64,000 nt of DNA from Atopsyche davidsoni (lineage: Eukaryota; Arthropoda; Insecta; Trichoptera; Hydrobiosidae): assembly GCA_022113835.1 (NCBI GenBank), contig JAILWY010000019.1:5542001-5606000 (forward strand), read 5' to 3'. A model generated the notes under the pieces. It was not told the origin of the DNA. It saw only the letters and a list, made by a program, of their open reading frames with translations, and searched no databases. Each line of letters opens with the position of its first letter. Position 1 is the stretch's first letter. This document shows, in pieces, positions 59,160 through 64,000 of the stretch. The position numbers were made by a program, and so were the translations under genes.

Positions 59160-59851
59160 CGCCTGGTCAGTCATCGCATCACAGACACGACTAAAGTTTT
59201 CAAACAAAAACTCATGGATCTCACGATAAAAAATCATATATACGGCGAAGTGCAATGCTAGATGTATTCGATTGAATGACAAAAACGGGGTTTACCGCAC
59301 GATTTTAATCGATAGTGTTATATCTGCTGAACTGCCGAATCCATATGAAGTTCCGATACTTTTTGACGTTGTTTGTAAGAAGATGATTCACGGCCCATGC
59401 GGAGCATTGGATATGAATTCGCCTTGCATAAAAGACGGCAAATGCACGAAAAGATATCCACGCGATTTGATTAATGAAACTCAAACTGGTGAGGATGGAT
59501 ATCCGAAATACAGACGACGAAAGCCAGAAGATGGAGGATTCACCACCACCATTAAATTACGAAAAAAGAAACGTTGATATTGACATTGATAACAGATGGA
59601 TTGTTCCATACAGTCCAATACTGTCAAAAACATATATCAATGTGGAAAACTGCATCTCCGTGAAATCCATTAAATACATATGCAAATATGTTTACAAAGG
59701 CAGTAACATGGCAGTGTTCGAGCTTTCAAATCGAAACGATGAAATCACTCAATTTCAGATGGGTCAGAACGCCGAAAAATCTTTATGTTTACACACCTAC
59801 CAAAAAAAACTCATTATATTGTTTATATTAGCATTAGTGTCATTATATTAG
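59160..59851 (+). pseudogene. Helitron replicase (Rep) remnant
   Basis: Three frames together recall the Rep part of a Helitron replicase-helicase, which nicks and unwinds DNA for rolling-circle transposition. In the first frame, TKVFKQKLMDLTIKNHIYGE and VQC precede a stop (about 59190-59262). In the next frame from 59269 come DSVISAELPNPYEVP, MIHGPCGALDMNSPC, DGKCTKRYPRDLINETQ and DGYPKYRRR. A frameshift at about 59560-59580 leads to DNRWIVPYSPILSKTYINVE, CISVKSIKYICKYVYKGSN and IT-QFQMG. The HGPCG, DGKC.K.YP, NRW.VPY and KY..KYVYKG blocks are family hallmarks. The segment between GEVQC and DSVISAE, where the catalytic tyrosines' upstream HUH context would lie, is deleted. The helicase is absent. 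Confidence 0.85.
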
Positions 59852-59900
59852 CCATTATATTAGCATTAGTCATTATATTAGCATTAGTGTCGAACAAATA
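59812..59900 (+). repeat. Short minisatellite (CATTATATTAGCATTAGT)
   Basis: About four imperfect units of CATTATATTAGCATTAGTGT with variants lacking GTGT or with ATATTAGC only. Confidence 0.8.
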
Positions 59901-59956
59901 AAAAAAGTCTTTTATTTCTTTATTTAGCGTAGTAGCACGAGCCAGGTATCCGCTAG

Positions 59957-60423
59957 TATTATATACAATACACCCCGCTCCCTGCTCTGGACTACAGTAG
60001 TGGACTTGAAGCTCCTGCTATTGTAAGGAGTATCAAATCTAAACGCCATAGCATTCTACGGAAAGGATTATATAATAATGATATTAGGCAGCAGCAATAC
60101 GCAAACTTTTCCTTCGATAAAACCCGGGGACTACACCATACTCCGTGAAAACACTACCTCAATGAGATGGTCGCCAACCTTCTCTGAGAGGCACCCGAAA
60201 AAGAAGATACAATACACATTTCTTTTAACAAAGGTGGAATTCAAAACAACATTTCCGGGCCATGGCAGACTGGCGCCATAATCCAATGAAGCACTCTGTG
60301 TTCATGAGATTTGGCAATCGTTGTTATTAGAAGTTTCTCGGATGTTATGATGCTAGTTTTTTTTTGTCTTCTTAATTTTGGTCGCATTGCTAGAAGTGTC
60401 TTCAGGGTTCTCGCATTGAAATT
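59957..60423. other. Spacer of mixed composition
   Basis: Includes the 60157-60194 repeat copy. Frames of 67-84 codons on both strands are mutually overlapping and unrecognised. Confidence 0.3.
60157..60194 (+). repeat. Dispersed repeat fragment shared with 34765-34803
   Basis: TGAGATGGTCGCCAACCTTC then TCTGAGAGGCAC; compared with the other copy it lacks AGA within GAGAAGAGG. Confidence 0.5.
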
Positions 60424-60465
60424 CCTGAAGATGGTCTCAGTACCGGGGCCGATACACCGGAAAAT
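60424..60465 (+). repeat. Hammerhead-like tail, family 2, best copy
   Basis: CTGAAGA at 60425-60431, an extra T at 60432, stem II GGTCTC/GGGGCC allowing G-U pairs around the loop, then GATAC in place of GAAAC, then ACCGGAAAATAAAAT. No proper U-H cleavage site follows, so it is probably a dead member of the CTGAAGATGG...CCGAAAC tails found on many Penelope-like elements. Confidence 0.4.
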
Positions 60466-61515
60466 AAAATCCACCTCGCAGTACAACATACCCACGGAAC
60501 CTCAAAATCACGGAAGCTCTGTAAATTTGAGTCACCACTTGCACGTGTAAGCCGATACTCGGTTTCTATATAAATGTTTGCGGGTTCGAATTCCATCAGT
60601 GTTTCTAAACTTCCTTTTGAGAATTCTTCACCTATTTATATGATTTTATTTTATTAGTATAATTTAAACTGTCCGACTTAAAATTTGAGATAACATTGCT
60701 TTAAGCAATAAATTAAATCGTCAAGAATCGTCAAGGATATTTTTTAATAAAAAAAATAAGGTATCTATATAATTAAGAATTCAAAAAATAAGAAATCTGT
60801 AATGATTTGGTTTTTTGATACCCTCGGAGATTTAAAATAAAAATATATTAACAAGAGGTTTTTTTTTTTAATTTGAAAAAAGATTCAAAGCGAGTTTTGC
60901 TACTCAACGACTCTCTTGTTCTTCGGTGAATCGAGATTCCACGCATCAGAGGAATATAAGGAAATGTATATTTCTAAGGAAAATCCTGAAGGGATCGTGA
61001 ATCCGTAAACGGGGCAAAAACCACCTCCTGCTCAGTGGGCGTCCAGTATAAAGAATAAAACAGGAAACGACCGGATAATTCAGGTTCAGAAACGTGAACA
61101 ATGATATTAATTGGGACACGGCAACCTTTATTCACGATGAAATCTAATTTAAAATGATAATAAGATTAAGTATTATAAAATATTTAAGGAAAGATTGTTT
61201 TCCTGAAAAAAATTAATATGAACAGGATTTTAAAAAATATACATTAAGTTTTAATTTTACTCGTACCTTCAGTTTAATTAACTAATTAATTAATTAGTTA
61301 GTTAAAAATTTTACAGCTTTGATTAATTACAGTTTTTAATAAAATTATCAGCTTTTCAGTACAAACACCGGATTTATAAAAATCAAGTATTATTTTTGGA
61401 AATGCTTTCAAAAATGAGATACTTTTTTTAATTTATAAATTGAAATGAAATTAAAAATTGTTTGGTTAAAAATTAAACTGAAAAAAATTATATGATGGTT
61501 GGATTAAAATTCAAA
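60466..61515. other. Spacer
   Basis: A/T-rich with a somewhat GC-richer stretch 60900-61130. A palindrome TAACTAATTAA/TTAATTAGTTA lies at about 61277-61300. A B-box-like GGTTCGAATTCC at 60583-60594 has no matching A box. No gene supported. Confidence 0.35.
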
Positions 61516-61618
61516 GTCATGTAACCCAGGAGATGTGGGTTCAAATCCCACACAAATCACGATGATATTTTTCTGAGAGTTTCTTTAAATCATCTTCTAT
61601 GTATGAACTAATGTGCCT
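61516..61618 (+). mobile_element. tRNA-like short element, truncated copy
   Basis: AAAGTCATGTAACCCAGGAG, then the T-arm GTGGG-TTCAAAT-CCCAC (61534-61552), then the same unique tail as 367-514 (ACAAATCA.GATGATATTTTT, CTTCTATGTATGAACTAATG, TGCC). The 5' inverted end and A-box region are missing. The third Helitron copy starts 25 bases downstream. Confidence 0.65.
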
Positions 61619-61642
61619 AATCATATAGGTAATATCTTCTTA

Positions 61643-62165
61643 TCTACTATAATAATAGCCATTGTGTGTGTGTGTATGTTTAATTTTTTGCTTCTCTATA
61701 GAATATCTTAAAAGATACAACGCTGATTTTTTGCACGTAAGTTAAGTAAATTTTTCCGCAGCTAGGTGCCGAATTTCAAGATGATAGGATAATATTTTTA
61801 TTCATAAACTATAAAATATGCTCTAGCGAGTTTCAATATGTACGAATTATAGGATTTTATTGTTCAACACGAGAATTTCAAATTTAGAACTTTTAAAAAA
61901 AAACAAATTTTGATGCTTCTTAGAAATTTTCAGTTTATGTCAGCTTGACACAAGTCCAAATTTTATTTTTTTAACAGTGCAGTAAAAAGTGATTCGTTGT
62001 TTGTGACACGAAATGTGATATTTCCTAGAATGGCTTTGCTTTCGAAATTAATATCCGGTTATTAAAAAAATATGTGTAAAAAATATTCATCTAATTGTCA
62101 GCCAAACATATGTTCAAACACTATTGCATCGTTCATCGAACACGTCATTTTATGACGGGCTACAT
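61643..62165 (+). mobile_element. Non-autonomous Helitron, copy 3, 3'-truncated
   Basis: 5' end TCTACTATAATAATAG after A and a (GT)n tract. It matches copies 1 and 2 to GTCATTTTATGACGGGCTAC but stops before the CTAG end. It has an internal deletion removing the MPPKK start. It shares with copy 1 the one-base deletion in GAAATTAATATCC, so these two are likely closer relatives. Confidence 0.78.
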
Positions 62166-62500
62166 AAAATCTCACTCAACGCGAAAGGTTGGCGAAACCG
62201 GTCACAAATAAAAATATATTACGGTGAGACCGCGCATAGCTGGGTATTACTGCACACACGACTTCACGCATAATTCAAAGCGACGAGCGAGCTAATAGCT
62301 CGAAATCAAAGCGCGTCGGTAAATATTATTACTGTGCGCCCCACCTCGGGGGGCTCCCCGGGGAACGCCGAGCGCCCTTCGCGCCCTGCCCGGGCGTCGC
62401 GGCGTCTGTCTCGGAGGGGTTGCAGCCCCCACAGCCTCCGGCCAGACGAGCTGCCCGAGCGGCGCCCCAAAGTCCAGATTATCTGCTCCACATGTAATAA
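62166..62500. other. GC-rich island
   Basis: The core from 62336 to about 62475 is very GC-rich (CCTCGGGGGGCTCCCCGGGG, GCCCGGGCGTCGCGGCG). Overlapping 72-73-codon frames lie on both strands with no known motif. Candidate promoter or conserved non-coding DNA, similar to the islands at 18826 and 58469. Confidence 0.35.
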
Positions 62501-62515
62501 AAATGGATGGTCACT

Positions 62516-62529
62516 TTGTGACGTCACAA
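62516..62529. promoter_or_regulatory. Palindromic CRE site
   Basis: TTGTGACGTCACAA is a perfect 14-base palindrome centred on the full CREB/ATF consensus TGACGTCA, at the edge of the GC-rich island. Binding is inferred only from consensus. Confidence 0.4.
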
Positions 62530-62659
62530 TGGATAAGCATCTAACTTCTTAAGTACTTGAATTAAATATGTATATATTCATGCCATTACCAAGTTCTTGC
62601 CCTAGAAGATCTAGATTAAAAGTTATATAAAAAAAAAATTAAATTAAATTTCAAAATTC
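62530..62659. other. AT-rich spacer
   Basis: Nothing recognised; the last bases may include the eroded 3' end of the LINE. Confidence 0.3.
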
Positions 62660-63267
62660 TTTTATTTTTCATCAGGTTTGTTACAATAGATCTTATAGCT
62701 AATGTTTTGGTGGAGTGTTTGGCTATCCCCGTCCTGCGCGCAGGTTTCGGGGCTCTCAATGTGTGACTTAGGTGGTAGCGTACATGGTTTACTGTGGTTG
62801 TGATATTGTGTTAGGCAGGGAAAATGAGTGGGAAAAACCCTTTATTCGCATGTGTTTATGTGTAATAAATATCTACGAACTAAATAACAAAGATAAAAAT
62901 TTATAACAATAATAATAATAGGTAGGGCAGGAGGATGCAAAGTTCACTCCTGGGTAGGTTTTTTGGGAACTTGGCGCTCCTTCTTGTATAAGGTGCCCCG
63001 GGAGCCGTCGGAGACTGTTATATTTTCACCGAGTAGGATGTGGTGGGGGAATTTGTGTCTATAGTGGAAAGGCAGTGAGTCTGGGGTATCGTCTCCGATC
63101 CCTTTGAGGAGGGGGTTTTTTGATTTTCTTATGGACTGGTATAGTCTTTCGGTGACGTGAAGCGTCTGAGTTGCAATCGGTGGGATTTTGGTCTGGGCAC
63201 AGAGGGTGGTTGTCGATGTACGGTAGTAGGCACCTAGGATGAGGCGTAGGCAGGAGTTATATACACT
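62660..63267 (-). mobile_element. 5'-truncated non-LTR retrotransposon (LINE) 3' end
   Basis: Minus-strand element with the last 107 codons of a reverse-transcriptase ORF followed by about 280 bases of 3' UTR with AATAAAG-type signals. The similarity stops abruptly at about 63267, typical of 5' truncation during target-primed insertion. The exact 3' end is unclear because a clean poly-A tail is not visible. Confidence 0.7.
62944..63267 (-). pseudogene. LINE ORF2 C-terminus (Jockey/CR1-like)
   Basis: The frame is open from the truncation point to TGA at 62944-62946. It starts SVYNSCLRLILGAYYRTSTT and continues with LCAQTKIPPIATQTLHVTER and LYQSIRKSKNPLLKGIG. The NxxLRLILGAYYRTST..L....IPPI block is the region after the reverse-transcriptase domain in Jockey- and CR1-type LINEs, where thumb and C-terminal segments follow. 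No endonuclease or catalytic reverse-transcriptase motif remains. The frame itself is intact, so the insertion may be fairly young. Confidence 0.7.
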
Positions 63268-64000
63268 TCAGCCAATTTATGTCATTGTCATGTCAGAAGG
63301 TCATTTACAGCTCGTTGTGTTTGTTTAGACTCGTCAACGTTACTTCTGCCAATATTGTCCAGTGATTCTGAACAAAGTGACATGATATTCAGATACTCCA
63401 ATTATGAAACAATTTTTAGAACAAAGTGGTGTTGTTGGGATGCCAAGTAATCCGCAAAGTGGTTCAACTTTTTATAGGAAACGGTTTATTTGACTACATG
63501 CAAAGCAATGAGTGTATAGACTAGATTTCACACGTGCAATTTTGTCCGCTTTGCACATCAGTTTAGTCAATTTGGTTACCCGCTTAAAGTGTGTTAACAG
63601 AACAAATTGTAGTAACACTTAAAATAAGCTTCTGATTATCAAGCACTCAAAAATGTATTACATATTTATATTTGTGGCTGATCTTCCTCGTAATATATCT
63701 ACGGAGTGTTTTGAGAGTCTTAAGACTTCGGCAGTAATAAATCTCGCACTGATTATTTTTAAAAAATATATAATATAAAAATATTATCTTCGTCGAAACA
63801 GATGTTACTTCTTTATTCACAAAAAAAATATTTGAATGTCTATTAAAGATTATATTTTGTACTTCTACATGTCTCAAGAGTTCTGTTTTTGTTGTTAAAA
63901 ATACTCAATTCTGTTATACCCTTCAACTTTTAAATCATTTCCATGCGTTAAAAAGAAATATATATTTAAATAATCAGATTAATGCGTAATTCAAAAAAAA
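63268..64000. other. Spacer
   Basis: Mixed then AT-rich. The 76-codon minus-strand frame at 63647-63877 is unrecognised. No repeat or gene supported. Confidence 0.35.

Larger units (their letters stand above)
59160..59956 (+). mobile_element. Decayed autonomous-type Helitron fragment
   Basis: It contains replicase remnants (separate entry), then a short ATTAGCATTAGT minisatellite. A possible 3' end GTATCCGCTAG (59946-59956) lies before T, the usual CTAG/T configuration, but the terminal hairpin is weak. The 5' end is not found. The internal deletion and three reading frames show it is inactive. Confidence 0.6.

Noticed and set aside
60560..60600. pol III promoter from GGTTCGAATTCC
   Set aside because: B box only; no A box at the right spacing and no tRNA fold.
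62180..62210. GGCGAAACCGGTCAC as a hammerhead tail
   Set aside because: No CTGANGA box lies upstream within a workable distance.

Overview
The window is AT-rich, repeat-laden eukaryotic DNA, most likely from an insect or other arthropod. The evidence is the mobile-element mix: a mariner with D,D34D chemistry, a second mariner-like element with an insect-type N-terminal helix-turn-helix, Helitrons, a Jockey/CR1-like LINE tail, TA- and TTAA-flanked MITEs, and Penelope-like hammerhead-ribozyme fragments. I found no host protein-coding gene I would defend. Every recognisable coding stretch is a broken transposon gene, so this is probably an intergenic desert or a very long intron.

Layout. At 1-2 kb lie a hammerhead-bearing repeat, a 148-bp tRNA-like element with terminal inverted repeats, a 60-bp-arm hairpin and a TTAA-type MITE. 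From 2 to 16 kb the sequence is mostly AT-rich spacer with a few GC-richer patches and two more copies of the hammerhead-associated repeat (11.9 and 13.75 kb). A 1.9-kb satellite (16.9-18.8 kb, units of about 181 then 197 bp, nearly all carrying TGACGTCA) ends directly against a GC-rich island. From 19 to 30 kb there is spacer with patches, hairpins and a degenerate minisatellite. At 30-31 kb are a 653-bp non-autonomous Helitron and another hammerhead copy. At 34 kb is a TA-flanked MITE with three inverted-repeat ends, at 41 kb a second Helitron copy, and at 44 kb the 5' end of a mariner-like transposon. A 2.1-kb element with about 140-bp inverted repeats lies at 45.6-47.7 kb, a broken mariner with both ITRs at 51.2-52.4 kb, and a second TTAA MITE at 56 kb. 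A second satellite (57.1-58.5 kb, units of about 200 bp) again abuts a GC-rich island. A decayed Helitron replicase region lies at 59.2-60 kb, a second tRNA-like copy and a third Helitron copy at 61.5-62.2 kb, then another GC-rich island and a 5'-truncated LINE tail at 62.7-63.3 kb.

Most notable are three hammerhead-ribozyme motifs whose stem I, stem II, short stem III and cleavage-site base all fit the fold. They differ in sequence, and two come with compatible stem changes; each has one extra T after the CUGAUGA box. Also notable are the tRNA-like element framed by inverted repeats, and the GC-rich islands, several with a full TGACGTCA site. The islands are the best candidates for conserved regulatory DNA, but nothing in the sequence alone proves a function.
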